Positions 8,176 through 17,023 of a DNA stretch of 64,000 bases are shown here, piece after piece (position 1 is the stretch's first letter; the number at the start of each line of letters is the position of its first letter). This DNA comes from Burkholderia arboris (lineage in GTDB: Bacteria > Pseudomonadota > Gammaproteobacteria > Burkholderiales > Burkholderiaceae): the NCBI RefSeq assembly GCF_902499125.1, contig NZ_CABVPX010000029.1, positions 1 to 64,000 of the forward strand, given 5' to 3'. The translations under genes and the position numbers were made by a program. A model generated the notes under the pieces. The model did not search any database and was not told the DNA's origin. It saw only the letters and a program-made list of their open reading frames with translations.

Positions 8176-9543
8176 ATGCCCTATGTCCTGATCGTCGAAG
8201 ACGATGCCGATACGCGGACGATGCTCGCGGCGCTGGCGCGCACGCAGCAGCTCGCGTGCGATACGGCCGCGACGCTCGAAGAAGCGCGCACGCTCGTCAC
8301 GACGAATACCCCCGATCTCGTGCTATGCGATCTCGTGCTGCCGGACGGCAACGGGATGGACCTGTTCGATGCGTTGCCGAAGCGTTCGCACTGCGAAATG
8401 GTGCTGACCACCGGCCATGCGAGCCTCGAAACCGCGATCGACGCATTGCGGCGCGGCGCGACCGACTACCTCGTGAAGCCGCTGAACATGCAGCGGTTGA
8501 ACAGCATCTTCGCACGCGTGCCGCGTACGACCGCGCTGCATGAGGAAATCGCCGAGCTGCGCTCGGAACTGCAGCGCCTCGGCCGCTTCGGCCGCATGCT
8601 CGGCAGTGCGCCCGCCATGCAGGCCGTCTACGACGCGATCGGCCGCGTCGCGCGTACCGAGGCGTCGGTATTGCTCACCGGCGAATCGGGCACCGGCAAG
8701 GAGCTGGCCGCGCAAACCGTGCACGACCTGAGCCTGCGCCGCCGCGGTCCGTTCCTCGCGGTGAACTGCGGCGCCATTGCCGCGAACCTCGTCGAGAGCG
8801 AGATGTTCGGCCACGACCGCGGCAGCTTTACCGGCGCGGAGCGCCAGCACAAGGGCTTCTTCGAGCGCGCGGACGGCGGCACGCTGTTTCTCGACGAGAT
8901 CACCGAGATGCCGCCCGAATCGCAGGTCAAGCTGCTGCGCGTGCTGGAGACGGGGCGTCTCACGCGGCTCGGCTCCACGCGCGAGATCGACGTCGACGTG
9001 CGCATCGTCGCCGCGACGAACCGCGATCCGGAGGCCGCGATGGCGGACGGCAAGCTGCGGCCCGACCTGTTCCACCGGATCAACGTGTTTCCGATTCCGC
9101 TGCCGTCGTTGCGCGAGCGCGGCGACGACATTCCGATGCTCGCCGATGCGTTCCTGCAGCAATTCAACGAAGAAAGCGGCCGGAACCTGCGGTTCGCGCC
9201 GGCCGCGCGCGATGCGCTGAAAACCCATGCGTGGCCTGGCAACGTGCGCGAGTTGCGCAACTTCGTGCAGCGTGCGGGCATCTTCAGCGACGGCGACGTG
9301 ATCGAGTCGCTGCCGCCGCCGATCATGGACGAACTGTCGAGCATGGCCGATTCGCACGAGGATCGCGTGACCGTGCCGTTCGGCACGCCGCTCGAGGAGG
9401 TCGACCGGCGGCTGATCCTCGGCACGATCGCGCAATGCGGCGGCGTGAAGGCGCAGGCGGCCGAGGTGCTCGACGTCAGCCTGAAGACGATCTACAACCG
9501 GCTCGCGCAGCTCGAAGACGAAGCAGACAAGCCGGAGACCTGA
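8176..9543 (+). CDS. NtrC-family sigma54-dependent response regulator
   Basis: A 455-residue activator with three parts. First is a receiver domain (YVLIVEDDAD; phospho-acceptor Asp in DLVLCDLVLPDGNG). Next is an AAA+ domain (Walker A GESGTGKE; Walker B GTLFLDEI), and last a Fis-type HTH (AAEVLDVSLKTIYNRL). The loop contacting sigma54, normally GAFTGA, reads GSFTGA (8821-8838). The ATG at 8176 is chosen because AAGGAG lies just before it and MPYVLIVEDD is the normal receiver start. The hybrid histidine kinase follows 36 nt later and is the obvious partner, and a second rpoN lies 3.8 kb downstream. The regulon likely includes nearby small genes, which is inference only. Confidence 0.93.
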   Translation: MPYVLIVEDDADTRTMLAALARTQQLACDTAATLEEARTLVTTNTPDLVLCDLVLPDGNGMDLFDALPKRSHCEMVLTTGHASLETAIDALRRGATDYLVKPLNMQRLNSIFARVPRTTALHEEIAELRSELQRLGRFGRMLGSAPAMQAVYDAIGRVARTEASVLLTGESGTGKELAAQTVHDLSLRRRGPFLAVNCGAIAANLVESEMFGHDRGSFTGAERQHKGFFERADGGTLFLDEITEMPPESQVKLLRVLETGRLTRLGSTREIDVDVRIVAATNRDPEAAMADGKLRPDLFHRINVFPIPLPSLRERGDDIPMLADAFLQQFNEESGRNLRFAPAARDALKTHAWPGNVRELRNFVQRAGIFSDGDVIESLPPPIMDELSSMADSHEDRVTVPFGTPLEEVDRRLILGTIAQCGGVKAQAAEVLDVSLKTIYNRLAQLEDEADKPET

Positions 9544-9579
9544 TGCCGCCGACCGAACCGGCCGGCAGGAGCGCGACCG

Positions 9580-11886
9580 ATGATTGATCTTTCGCGGACA
9601 CGCGCCGGCAACTACGTCACCGCCGTGATGCTGGTGGCGATCGCGACCGTGCTGCAGGCGCTCGCGATCCGCTTCGGCGGCGTGAACCTGCCGCTCGTCC
9701 TGTACTACCCGTTGCTCGCGGGCGTCGCGTGGGCCACGTCGTTCCTGTTCGGGATCGTCGCGACCGTGGTCAGCGGCATGCTCGTGTGGACGCTGTTCCT
9801 GTCCGATCCCGCCGCCTACACGCAGCCGCTGCCCGAGCGGCTCGTGCGGCTCGGCACCTTCGTGCTGGTCTGCGCGCTGGCGTGCGCGATCGCGTCGATG
9901 CTGCGTCGCGCGCGATTCACGAACGACGCCGCTTACCGGCGCGAGGCGCTCGCCCGTCGGCGGCTCGAAGCCGTGCTGCAGGCGTTGCCGCACGGCGTGA
10001 TCGCCACCGACACGAACGGACGGCTCAGCTACATTAACGCGGCCGCGGCTGCCCTCGTCGGCTGCCGGCCTGAAGCCGCGGCGGGCCGTGCCGCGCGCGA
10101 CGTGCTGCGGATCGTCGATCGCGAGGGCCGGCGCGTGGCCGCAACGCCGCTCGATCTCGCGCTCGGCGGCGCGGGTGTCGTGTCGGATCGCCACTGGCTG
10201 CAGGTGGACGGCGGCGAGCCGGTGCCGATCGTCGAGGTTGCGGCGCCGCTCGGCGACGCGGACGGCAACGTCGACGGCGCCGTGCTGCTGCTGCGCAACG
10301 CCGGCGCCGAACGTGCGCGGGCCGACGCGTCGCGGTTGCAGCGCGCCGTCGTCGACGCGTCGCCGGATGCGATCGTCGGCATCGACATCGACGGCCGTAT
10401 CGTCAGCTGGAACCCGGCGGCGCAGCGCATGTTCGGCTACGACGAAGGCGACGCGCGCGGGCGCGCATTCGAATCGCTGGTCGCGATGCGCTGGCTGAAG
10501 CGCAAACCCTTTGCCGAGGCGTTCGACGACATGCGCGAAGCAGTCGGTCCGATCGACCTGCTGTGCGTGAAGCGCGACGGCCGGCGCTTTCGCGCGACGG
10601 TGTCGGCGGGGCCGGTGCGCGGCGATGCGCGCACGTACGTCGTGCTGTCGCTGACCCTGCGCGAAGCCGGCGCGCAGCGCCGTCGCGACCTGCGCGTGCA
10701 GCGTTCGCTGCAGGGCGCGCGCGATGCGCGCGACCAGGCCGATACGTCGAACCGCATGAAGGACGAACTGCTGGCGACCGTGTCGCATGAACTGCGCACG
10801 CCGCTCAACGTGATCTACGGCTGGGTCGAGGTGCTGCGCAACTCGGGCGAGCATGCGCTGCAGCAGCAGGCGATCGATGCGATCGATCGCAGTGCGCGCT
10901 CGCTCACGCGGATGGTCGGCGACATCCTCGACGCTTCGTCGCTCGCGACCGGCAAGCTGCAGCTCGACGCGATGCCGGTGGATCTCGTGCGGCTGTTCGC
11001 CGATTCGGTCGGCGCATTCCAGACGGCCGCATCGTCGGCCGGCATCGTGCTCGCGTTCGATTGCGAGGTGGCCGCCTGCGTCGTGCCGGGCGATGCCGAG
11101 CGGTTGCGGCAGATGCTGTCGAACCTCGTGTCGAACGCGCTCAAGTTCACGCCCGGCGGCGGCAGCGTGACGGTTGCGCTCACCCGTGACGGCGCGCAGG
11201 CGGAGTTGACCGTGTCCGATACGGGGCAGGGCATCGTGCCCGCGTTCCTGCCGTACGTGTTCGACATGTTCCGCCGCGCGGACGATTCGCCCGCGTCGCC
11301 GCGGCGCGGGCTGGGCCTCGGCCTGTCGATCGTGCGGCATATCGCCGAGCTCCACGGCGGCAGCGTGACCGTCAGGAGCGCGGGCCGCAATCGCGGCGCG
11401 ACGTTCACGGTGACACTGCCGGCGGGCTGGCAGCCGACCGGTGCGATGGCGTGGGGGATCGCGCATGCGGACGGTCATCGCGAGCCGCCGACGCTCGATA
11501 CGCAACGCATCCTGATCGTCGACGACGATGCGACGACACGCGCGAGCCTCTCCGCCGCGCTGACGACGTTCGGTGCGGCCGTCGCGAACGCATCGACCGG
11601 CCGCGAAGCGCTTGCGGTGGCGGCCGACATGCGGCCGACGGTCGTGCTGTCCGATCTCGCGATGCCCGACGGCGACGGCTTCTGGCTGCTCGATGCATTG
11701 CGGCACGCGGGGGCGAACGGTCATGGCGGGCCGTCCGGCATGCGCGTGCTGGCCGTCACCGCGCATGCGGGCCTGGCCGACGAACGCCTTGCGCTCGAAG
11801 CCGGATTCGACGGCTATCTGTGCAAGCCGGTCGACGTGCGCGAACTGGCCGACAAGATCGTGCGCGTGACGAAGCGCGACGGCTGA
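9580..11886 (+). CDS. Membrane hybrid histidine kinase (DUF4118-like, PAS-PAS-HisKA-HATPase-REC)
   Basis: A 768-residue sensor kinase. The N-terminal 110 residues hold several hydrophobic segments of the DUF4118 type (as in KdpD-like sensors). Two PAS domains follow (about 125-240 and 250-375). The phospho-acceptor H-box is SHELRTPLNVIYGW, then the ATP-binding N-box NLVSNALKFTP and G-boxes DTGQGI and GLGLGLSIV. A C-terminal receiver (RILIVDDDAT; Asp in VVLSDLAMPD) makes it a hybrid. AGGAG precedes the ATG. It is probably cotranscribed with the NtrC-type regulator. The signal sensed is unknown; PAS domains suggest redox, light or a small molecule. Confidence 0.92.
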   Translation: MIDLSRTRAGNYVTAVMLVAIATVLQALAIRFGGVNLPLVLYYPLLAGVAWATSFLFGIVATVVSGMLVWTLFLSDPAAYTQPLPERLVRLGTFVLVCALACAIASMLRRARFTNDAAYRREALARRRLEAVLQALPHGVIATDTNGRLSYINAAAAALVGCRPEAAAGRAARDVLRIVDREGRRVAATPLDLALGGAGVVSDRHWLQVDGGEPVPIVEVAAPLGDADGNVDGAVLLLRNAGAERARADASRLQRAVVDASPDAIVGIDIDGRIVSWNPAAQRMFGYDEGDARGRAFESLVAMRWLKRKPFAEAFDDMREAVGPIDLLCVKRDGRRFRATVSAGPVRGDARTYVVLSLTLREAGAQRRRDLRVQRSLQGARDARDQADTSNRMKDELLATVSHELRTPLNVIYGWVEVLRNSGEHALQQQAIDAIDRSARSLTRMVGDILDASSLATGKLQLDAMPVDLVRLFADSVGAFQTAASSAGIVLAFDCEVAACVVPGDAERLRQMLSNLVSNALKFTPGGGSVTVALTRDGAQAELTVSDTGQGIVPAFLPYVFDMFRRADDSPASPRRGLGLGLSIVRHIAELHGGSVTVRSAGRNRGATFTVTLPAGWQPTGAMAWGIAHADGHREPPTLDTQRILIVDDDATTRASLSAALTTFGAAVANASTGREALAVAADMRPTVVLSDLAMPDGDGFWLLDALRHAGANGHGGPSGMRVLAVTAHAGLADERLALEAGFDGYLCKPVDVRELADKIVRVTKRDG

Positions 11887-12199
11887 TGCAGCAGCTGTCC
11901 CGCCGCGCGTGGGTTACGGCATGCGTGCAGGACGACGGCCGCGATCTTTGGCTCGTGACGGCCGCGTACGACGCATAGCGGCGCGCTTGCAAGATTTGCA
12001 GCGATCGGTGTAGCAAAGGCACGGCATGCGGCGCGGGACCGCGCGGAGACATCAATGCACACGTGCGCATGGCGCGCACGGACGGCATGCGGTTTGCGGA
12101 TCATCGGCATGCGACCGTAGCACCCGATATCGCCCCGAACCGCAACGGGCGCATTCCATTTCAACCGGCGCCGAGCCGTCGCTGCAACGGAGGATTCCG
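11887..12199. other. Intergenic region, no gene seen
   Basis: About 310 bases without a supported gene between the hybrid kinase and the proline-rich reading frame. The 9-mer GGCATGCGG occurs more than once (for example near 12025 and 12085), but no known regulatory site was recognised. Confidence 0.3.
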
Positions 12200-12616
12200 A
12201 TGCCGCCGATCCGGACGATACGCGCGGGCGTATGTGCGTTCGCCGCCGCGTGCGTGCCGCGCGCATGCACGCAATCGATGACCGGCACCTATGGCGCGGC
12301 GCCGCCGCCGCCCGCGCCACCCGGCGGTCGCGGCGCGCGGTCGGCCACCACGATGCCGGACGCGAATACGCGCTATGACGCGCGTCGGTCGCCGGGCAAC
12401 ACGATGCCGCAGGGCGCAGCCGGCGGCGAGCCGGCCGACGTGCCGCCGCCGGGCCCGAACGGCGCGGGGCGATCCACCGCCGCTGCCGGGCACGCCGCCG
12501 CCGCTGCAGTGCCGAACGCGCCGGACCGGGCGCACGGCACACACGTTGCGAGGCGTCGGCCGCGCGGCACATCGCGGCGCACGGCATGCCGCACCGTAAT
12601 GTGGCGGAGGAACGCA
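12200..12616 (+). other. Proline/glycine-rich exported-type reading frame running in frame into the DUF892 gene
   Basis: An ATG at 12200 is preceded by GGAGG and begins a basic-then-hydrophobic N-terminus (MPPIRTIRAGVCAFAAAC). Low-complexity Pro/Gly/Ala sequence follows (APPPPAPPGG, VPPPGPNGAG). There is no stop before the DUF892 gene, so it could be read as one 308-residue protein. The tail after about 12470 becomes Arg-rich and unlike a natural protein, whereas another frame there encodes a PPPLPGTPPPL stretch. A small lipoprotein-like gene disrupted by a frameshift is therefore plausible. Its true end is unknown. Confidence 0.35.
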
Positions 12617-13126
12617 ATGGCAAGCCCGCGCGAACATCTGGAAGACTGGCTGCGCGATGCGTACGCGATGGAGCGGCAGGCCGAGACGCTGCTCCATGCG
12701 CAACTGAAACGGATCGATCACTATCCGCACCTGCAGGACCGGCTGCGCCTGCATCTCGACGATACGCTCGGCCAGCAGACGCTCGTCAAGGCGTGCCTGA
12801 AGCGGCTCGGCACGGCGCCGTCGGCGCTCAAGGATGCCGCGGCGCGGATCGCCGGCTACGGGCAGGTGGCGAGCAACATGATGGCGGTCGACGAGGTGAT
12901 GAAGGGCGCGCTGGCCGGCTATGCGTTCGTGCAGGTCGAGATCGCCGCGTATACGGCGCTCGTCGCGGCCGCGCAGTCGGCCGGCGAGGCCGAGATCGTG
13001 GCCTGCTGCGAGCGGCTCCTGCAGCAGGAGCGCGACATGGCTGCGTGGCTGCTGCGTCATCTGCCGGACCTGACGACGGCGTTTCTCGGCCGCTCGGCCG
13101 CCGATTGCATCGATGCGAACCGGTAA
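12617..13126 (+). CDS. DUF892 / YciE-like ferritin-fold protein
   Basis: A 169-residue, mostly helical protein of the YciE/DUF892 family, a ferritin-like four-helix bundle linked to stress responses. Family features are the start REHLEDWLRDAYAMERQAETLL and a central Gln/Glu/His-rich helix. The ATG at 12617 follows GTGGCGGAGG, a strong ribosome site. It is placed in front of the second rpoN and a run of small stress-type genes. Confidence 0.82.
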   Translation: MASPREHLEDWLRDAYAMERQAETLLHAQLKRIDHYPHLQDRLRLHLDDTLGQQTLVKACLKRLGTAPSALKDAAARIAGYGQVASNMMAVDEVMKGALAGYAFVQVEIAAYTALVAAAQSAGEAEIVACCERLLQQERDMAAWLLRHLPDLTTAFLGRSAADCIDANR

Positions 13127-13264
13127 CGGCCGGACGACGGCGCGTGGCGCGGCGAGCGAAATACGTGCCCCAAACTTGCCGCCGGCTTGTAAAAAAGCGA
13201 TTCCCGACCGTGGCGACACGGGGTATGAACCCGCGAGAGCCGCGGCCCGATGCGCTTCGCCGGA

Positions 13265-13281
13265 CTGGCACGAAAGCTGCA
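13265..13281 (+). promoter_or_regulatory. Candidate sigma54 (-24/-12) promoter for rpoN
   Basis: The sequence CTGGCACGAAAGCTGCA matches the -24/-12 consensus TGGCACG-N4-TTGC with correct spacing between the GG and GC doublets; the only mismatch is C for T before the -12 TGC. It lies 50 bases before the rpoN start codon, implying a transcript start near 13292. This would make rpoN autoregulated by sigma54. Confidence 0.65.
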
Positions 13282-13330
13282 TGAATCCTGCAGGCGATAT
13301 TCTGCGAACCGAACCGTCAGGAGGCTTTCG

Positions 13331-14764
13331 ATGTCCGTCTCGCTTGCGCTGCAGATGCGACAGCATCTGGCACTCACGCCGAGGCTTCAGCAGTCGCTGC
13401 GGCTGCTGCAGTTGTCCTCGCTCGAATTTCAACAGGAATTGCGGCAAGCGCTCGACATGAATCCGTTTCTTGAGGACGGCCAGGGCGACGAGGAACCCGC
13501 TGCCGGCACGCCGGAGCAACCGGCCGAAACGGCTGCACCGGAAGCGGCTGCCGAACCCGACGAAGTCCGCCCGCCGGACGGCGAGGTGTCCTTTACGGCC
13601 GCGCCTGCGCCGCGCGGCACGAGCCGCCAGGGCGACGACGCTGGCGGCCTGTCGCCCGGCGAATGGATCGCCGCCGAGCCGTCGCTGCATCAGCAGCTGC
13701 ACGATGCGCTCCGGCTCTACCCATTGAATAAACGCGACCGTGAAGCCGCGCGCATCGTGATCGACGCGCTCGACGACGACGGCTACCTGCGCCAGGAACT
13801 GGCCGAGTTGCTGGTCGCCGCCGATCCGGCGCTGCTGCTGTCGGAGCAGGATCTCGCGGTCGCGCTGCGGCTCGTGCAGATGCTCGACCTCCCCGGCATG
13901 GCCGCGCGTTCGTTGTCCGAATGCCTGACGCTGCAGCTCGATGCGATGCCGGCCGACACGCCGGCACTCGCGGAAGCGAAAGCGATCGCACGCGAACATC
14001 TCGAGCGGCTCGCGCGCCGCGAGACGGCCGAGATCCAGCGGCGCGTCGGCTGCAACCCGCAGATGCTGCACGCGGCATGTGCGCTGGTGCGCGGGCTCGA
14101 CCCGCGCCCCGGCAATCATTACGGCAGCACGCGCGGTGATTACGTGGTGCCCGACTTGATCGTGCGTCAGGTGCGCGACGAGTGGATCGTGACGATCAAT
14201 CCGGCCGTGCTGCCGCGTGCGCGCCTGCACGAGCGCTACGCGACGCTGTTCGCGCAGTCGAGCGGCGAGCGCGATTCGCCGCTTGGCCAGCAGTTGCAGG
14301 AAGCGCGCTGGCTGATCCGCAACGTGCAGAAGCGTTTCGACACGATCCAGCGGGTCGGCGAATGCATCGTCGCGCGGCAGCGCGACTTCTTCCGCTACGG
14401 CGAGATCGCGATGAAGCCGCTCGTGCTGCGCGACATCGCGGAAGAACTCGACCTGCATGAATCGACCGTGTCGCGCGCGACGGGCAACAAGTACATGGCC
14501 ACGCCGCACGGCACGTTCGAGTTCAAGCACTTCTTCCCGCGCAAGCTCGAGGCGGCCGGCCGGGGCGTGTGCTCGGCATCGGCCGCGAAGGTGCTGATCC
14601 GCGACATGATCGCGGCCGAGCGGCGTACCGATCCGCTGTCCGACGTCGCGCTCACGCACAACCTCGCCGGCCGTGGCATTTTGCTTGCGCGTCGCACGGT
14701 GACGAAGTATCGCCAGGCGATGAAGATCCCGCCGGCCGACCTGCGGCGCCGCGGCGTCGTGTGA
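13331..14764 (+). CDS. rpoN: RNA polymerase sigma-54 factor (second copy type)
   Basis: A 477-residue sigma54. Region I is Gln/Leu-rich (LALTPRLQQSLRLLQLSSLEFQQEL). An acidic linker, the core-binding domain and the HTH (DIAEELDLHESTVSRATGNKYMATPHG) follow. The RpoN box reads ARRTVTKYRQ near the C-terminus (canonical ARRTVAKYRE). ATG at 13331 matches the family N-terminus (MSVSLALQMRQ), with AGGAGG upstream. The neighbours are not the lptB-rpoN-hpf genes that normally surround the housekeeping rpoN, so this is probably the second copy known from Burkholderia. A -24/-12 element precedes it, and the NtrC-type regulator at 8176 is a candidate activator. Confidence 0.94.
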   Translation: MSVSLALQMRQHLALTPRLQQSLRLLQLSSLEFQQELRQALDMNPFLEDGQGDEEPAAGTPEQPAETAAPEAAAEPDEVRPPDGEVSFTAAPAPRGTSRQGDDAGGLSPGEWIAAEPSLHQQLHDALRLYPLNKRDREAARIVIDALDDDGYLRQELAELLVAADPALLLSEQDLAVALRLVQMLDLPGMAARSLSECLTLQLDAMPADTPALAEAKAIAREHLERLARRETAEIQRRVGCNPQMLHAACALVRGLDPRPGNHYGSTRGDYVVPDLIVRQVRDEWIVTINPAVLPRARLHERYATLFAQSSGERDSPLGQQLQEARWLIRNVQKRFDTIQRVGECIVARQRDFFRYGEIAMKPLVLRDIAEELDLHESTVSRATGNKYMATPHGTFEFKHFFPRKLEAAGRGVCSASAAKVLIRDMIAAERRTDPLSDVALTHNLAGRGILLARRTVTKYRQAMKIPPADLRRRGVV

Positions 14765-14841
14765 CGGCTTGCCTGCCCAACCGGACGTGCGCGGGGCCGG
14801 CTTGTCGTATCGGCCCGCGCACCCACGACAGGAGTGCAACC

Positions 14842-15030
14842 ATGCCCGCGACATCCCGGGCCCGGCAACGTGCCGCAGGCGCTGCGCTGCCGGCCAGACG
14901 TGGCGACACGAAAATGAAGGACCTCGGGCCATCGGCGAAGTCGATGGCCCGATCGATGAGCGAGAAATCGCTCGAAAAAATGGCTTCCACGCCCGTGTGC
15001 GGCAAACCGAAGCACAAGCACGATGCGTGA
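14842..15030 (+). CDS. Small basic hypothetical protein
   Basis: A 62-residue Lys/Arg/Ser-rich protein ending in a Lys/His-rich tail. CAGGAG precedes the ATG at 14842. An internal Met (MKDLGPSAKS) could be an alternative start. It contains one Cys and no membrane segment. Not recognised. It lies between rpoN and a DUF1328 gene in the same direction. Confidence 0.5.
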   Translation: MPATSRARQRAAGAALPARRGDTKMKDLGPSAKSMARSMSEKSLEKMASTPVCGKPKHKHDA

Positions 15031-15076
15031 CCGGCGACGACGTTTGGTGACGACGGCCGTCATCCAGGAGGGCTCC

Positions 15077-15238
15077 ATGTTGCGATACGCCATCATCTTT
15101 TTCATCATCGCGATCGTCGCGGCCGTCTTCGGCTTCGGCGGCATCGCGGCCGGCGCGGCCGAGATCGCGAAGATCCTGTTCTACCTCTTCGTTGTGATCT
15201 TCCTCGTCACGCTGCTGATGGGCGTCTTGCGACGATGA
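15077..15238 (+). CDS. DUF1328 (YtjA/UPF0391) small membrane protein
   Basis: A 53-residue protein with two transmembrane helices and the family features FGFGGIAAGAAEIAKILF. AGGAGGG precedes ATG at 15077. Members are widespread and often stress-induced, but the function is unknown. Its stop overlaps the next ATG (ATGA), suggesting translational coupling to the DUF3022 gene. Confidence 0.85.
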   Translation: MLRYAIIFFIIAIVAAVFGFGGIAAGAAEIAKILFYLFVVIFLVTLLMGVLRR

Positions 15239-15621
15239 GCCGCGCGCCCGACCGGTCGCAGCGCGTCGCGGAACTCGAGCACGCGCTCGCGAACGGGTTT
15301 CCGTCGCGTTCGACCGTTGTCGTGCACGCGGACGCGGTGTCCGGCCGGCTGACGATCCAGGTGTCGTGGGTGCGCGTGCCGTCCGACGAGGACGCGCGCG
15401 AATGGCGCTGCACGGTCGACCTGCGCTTCGATCCGGACGTGATCACGCGCTACGCATCGCTCGGCGCGGAAGACCGGCTGCGTGTGCGCACCCAACTCTG
15501 CGACCGGGCGCGGCGCGCGGTGGACGAGCACAAGCCGCGCGTCGAGGATGCCGTGATCGAATGCAGCGTGGCGCTCGATGTGACGCGCGCCGAACTCGAT
15601 GCGGCGCTGTGTGCGCCATGA
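15235..15621 (+). CDS. DUF3022-type protein
   Basis: A 128-residue soluble protein starting in the ATGA overlap with the DUF1328 gene. It is a paralogue of the next protein. Both share a beta-rich start (RLTIQVSW / RIMFQAAW), the motif RYA.L....R.RV...L.D and an ending IE...L.....LDAA. DUF3022 is assigned from memory of Burkholderia families. No catalytic motif is visible. Confidence 0.7.
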   Translation: MSRAPDRSQRVAELEHALANGFPSRSTVVVHADAVSGRLTIQVSWVRVPSDEDAREWRCTVDLRFDPDVITRYASLGAEDRLRVRTQLCDRARRAVDEHKPRVEDAVIECSVALDVTRAELDAALCAP

Positions 15622-15683
15622 TGCGGCAGGCGATGCGCGCGGCGCGGTTTCCCGCACGGGCCGCCGCCACGCAGGAGGACATC

Positions 15684-16058
15684 ATGCAATCGAATTCCAG
15701 AATCAGGCTCAACCGCGACGAGGCCGACGAGATGGACGGCGACCCGATCGACGCCGTCCATCTCGATACGATGGTCCATCTCGACGTCGCAACGGGCAGG
15801 ATCATGTTTCAGGCCGCGTGGGCACCGACGACGGAGGTCCCGCCGGAGATCGCGCTCCATCGCGTCGAACTCGTGCTCGACTGCGACACGATGGAGCGCT
15901 ACGCGGCGCTCGATGAAAACGCGCGGATGCGTGTGCACGCGATCCTGCACGACACCGTGCAGGACAGGCTGGACCGGCTGTCCTGCGCGGACGGGAGCCC
16001 GACGCTGACGATCGAGCTGACCGACGCGATGCTCGACGCCGCGCGTCACCTGCAGTAG
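15684..16058 (+). CDS. DUF3022-like paralogue
   Basis: A 124-residue protein preceded by GCAGGAGG. It aligns with the upstream DUF3022-type protein over most of its length (see that entry), with an acidic N-terminal extension (NRDEADEMDGDPIDAVH). The tandem arrangement suggests a local duplication followed by strong divergence. A GC-rich hairpin follows the stop (about 16060-16080). Confidence 0.68.
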   Translation: MQSNSRIRLNRDEADEMDGDPIDAVHLDTMVHLDVATGRIMFQAAWAPTTEVPPEIALHRVELVLDCDTMERYAALDENARMRVHAILHDTVQDRLDRLSCADGSPTLTIELTDAMLDAARHLQ

Positions 16059-16128
16059 TCGCGGCGGCGGGCCGCCGCGCCGCGGGCATGCGGATTGCGC
16101 CGCGGCCACAACCTGGATGGAGGTGCGC

Positions 16129-16677
16129 ATGAGCGGCAAGCTGGATCATTGCAGGGTAGCCATTCTCGCGCTCGACGGTTTCGAGGAGGCCGAGCTGGTC
16201 GAGCCGCGGCGCGCGCTGGTGGCCGAGGGCGCGCAGGTCGACGTGATTTCGCAGCAGCGCGGCGAGATCCAGGGGTTCACGCACGTCGACAAGGGCGCAC
16301 GCGTGAAGGTCGACCGCACGTTCGACGAGGCGCGCGAGGGCGACTACGACGCGGTCGTGCTGCCCGGCGGCGTGATCAACGGCGACGCGATCCGGATGCT
16401 TCCGGCTGCACGCGAATTCGTGACGGCGGCCGTCGGCGCAGGCAAGCCGATCGCCGCGATCTGCCACGGCGGCTGGCTGCTCGTCTCGGCCGGCCTCGTC
16501 GAGGGCCGCACGATGACGAGCTGGCCGAGCCTGCAGGACGACATCCGTCATGCGGGCGGCAAGTGGATCGACGAGCAGGTGGTGCGCGACGGCAACCTGA
16601 TCACGAGCCGCAAACCGGACGACTTGCCCGCGTTCAGCGGCGCGCTGGTCGAGCGCCTCGCGGCGCAGGGCGGTTGA
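16129..16677 (+). CDS. DJ-1/PfpI family protein (general stress protein 18-like)
   Basis: A 182-residue member of the PfpI/YhbO/DJ-1 group. The nucleophile elbow is AAICHGGW (catalytic Cys-His pair), and the conserved early part is VAILALDGFEEAELVEPRRAL. ATG at 16129 follows GGAGG. Members have been reported as intracellular proteases, glyoxalases or deglycases, and the exact activity is debated. It sits in a row of small stress-type genes and lies 4 nt before the DUF1488 gene, so the two are probably cotranscribed. Confidence 0.85.
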   Translation: MSGKLDHCRVAILALDGFEEAELVEPRRALVAEGAQVDVISQQRGEIQGFTHVDKGARVKVDRTFDEAREGDYDAVVLPGGVINGDAIRMLPAAREFVTAAVGAGKPIAAICHGGWLLVSAGLVEGRTMTSWPSLQDDIRHAGGKWIDEQVVRDGNLITSRKPDDLPAFSGALVERLAAQGG

Positions 16678-16681
16678 GCGT

Positions 16682-17023
16682 ATGCATGCCGGTTCCGCCC
16701 GCCACGTGACGCTGACGCGTGCGCCGCCCGAGTTCGACGGCGCGGCGCTGCAACTGCGCTTCATCGTCGACGTCGATGGCGTGCCGGAAGCGTGCGCGAT
16801 CACGGCGGAGGCGCTCGAGGATCATTTCGGTGCGCCGTCCGCACTGGAAGCCGACCTGTGCGCCGCGTTCGAACGCGGCCGTGCGGGCATCGAGGCCGCC
16901 TGCGCGGACGTGCTGGCCGACGGCCAGGGCGGCGTGGTGCTGCACAGCGGCTACTTCCGCGCGCGCGGTCGCGCGGCCGCGGCCAGCGTGAAGGCTGGCC
17001 TGTCCCGCTCGCGCCGGTCCTGA
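16682..17023 (+). CDS. DUF1488 family protein
   Basis: A 113-residue protein. The features FDGAALQLRFIVDVDGVPEACAITAEALEDHFGA and a terminal region with AFERGRAGIEAAC are characteristic of DUF1488, a small alpha/beta family of unknown role. It starts 4 nt after the PfpI gene stop. Confidence 0.75.
   Translation: MHAGSARHVTLTRAPPEFDGAALQLRFIVDVDGVPEACAITAEALEDHFGAPSALEADLCAAFERGRAGIEAACADVLADGQGGVVLHSGYFRARGRAAAASVKAGLSRSRRS

Noticed and set aside
8323..11766. Very long open frame on the minus strand opposite the sigma54 regulator and kinase
   Set aside because: Composition is Arg/His/Ala-rich and low in hydrophobic patterns, with no domain. It is the usual antisense shadow of GC-rich coding DNA; the plus strand holds clear domains.
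12161..14932. 923-codon open frame opposite DUF892 and rpoN
   Set aside because: Antisense shadow; the plus strand carries the conserved sigma54 factor.
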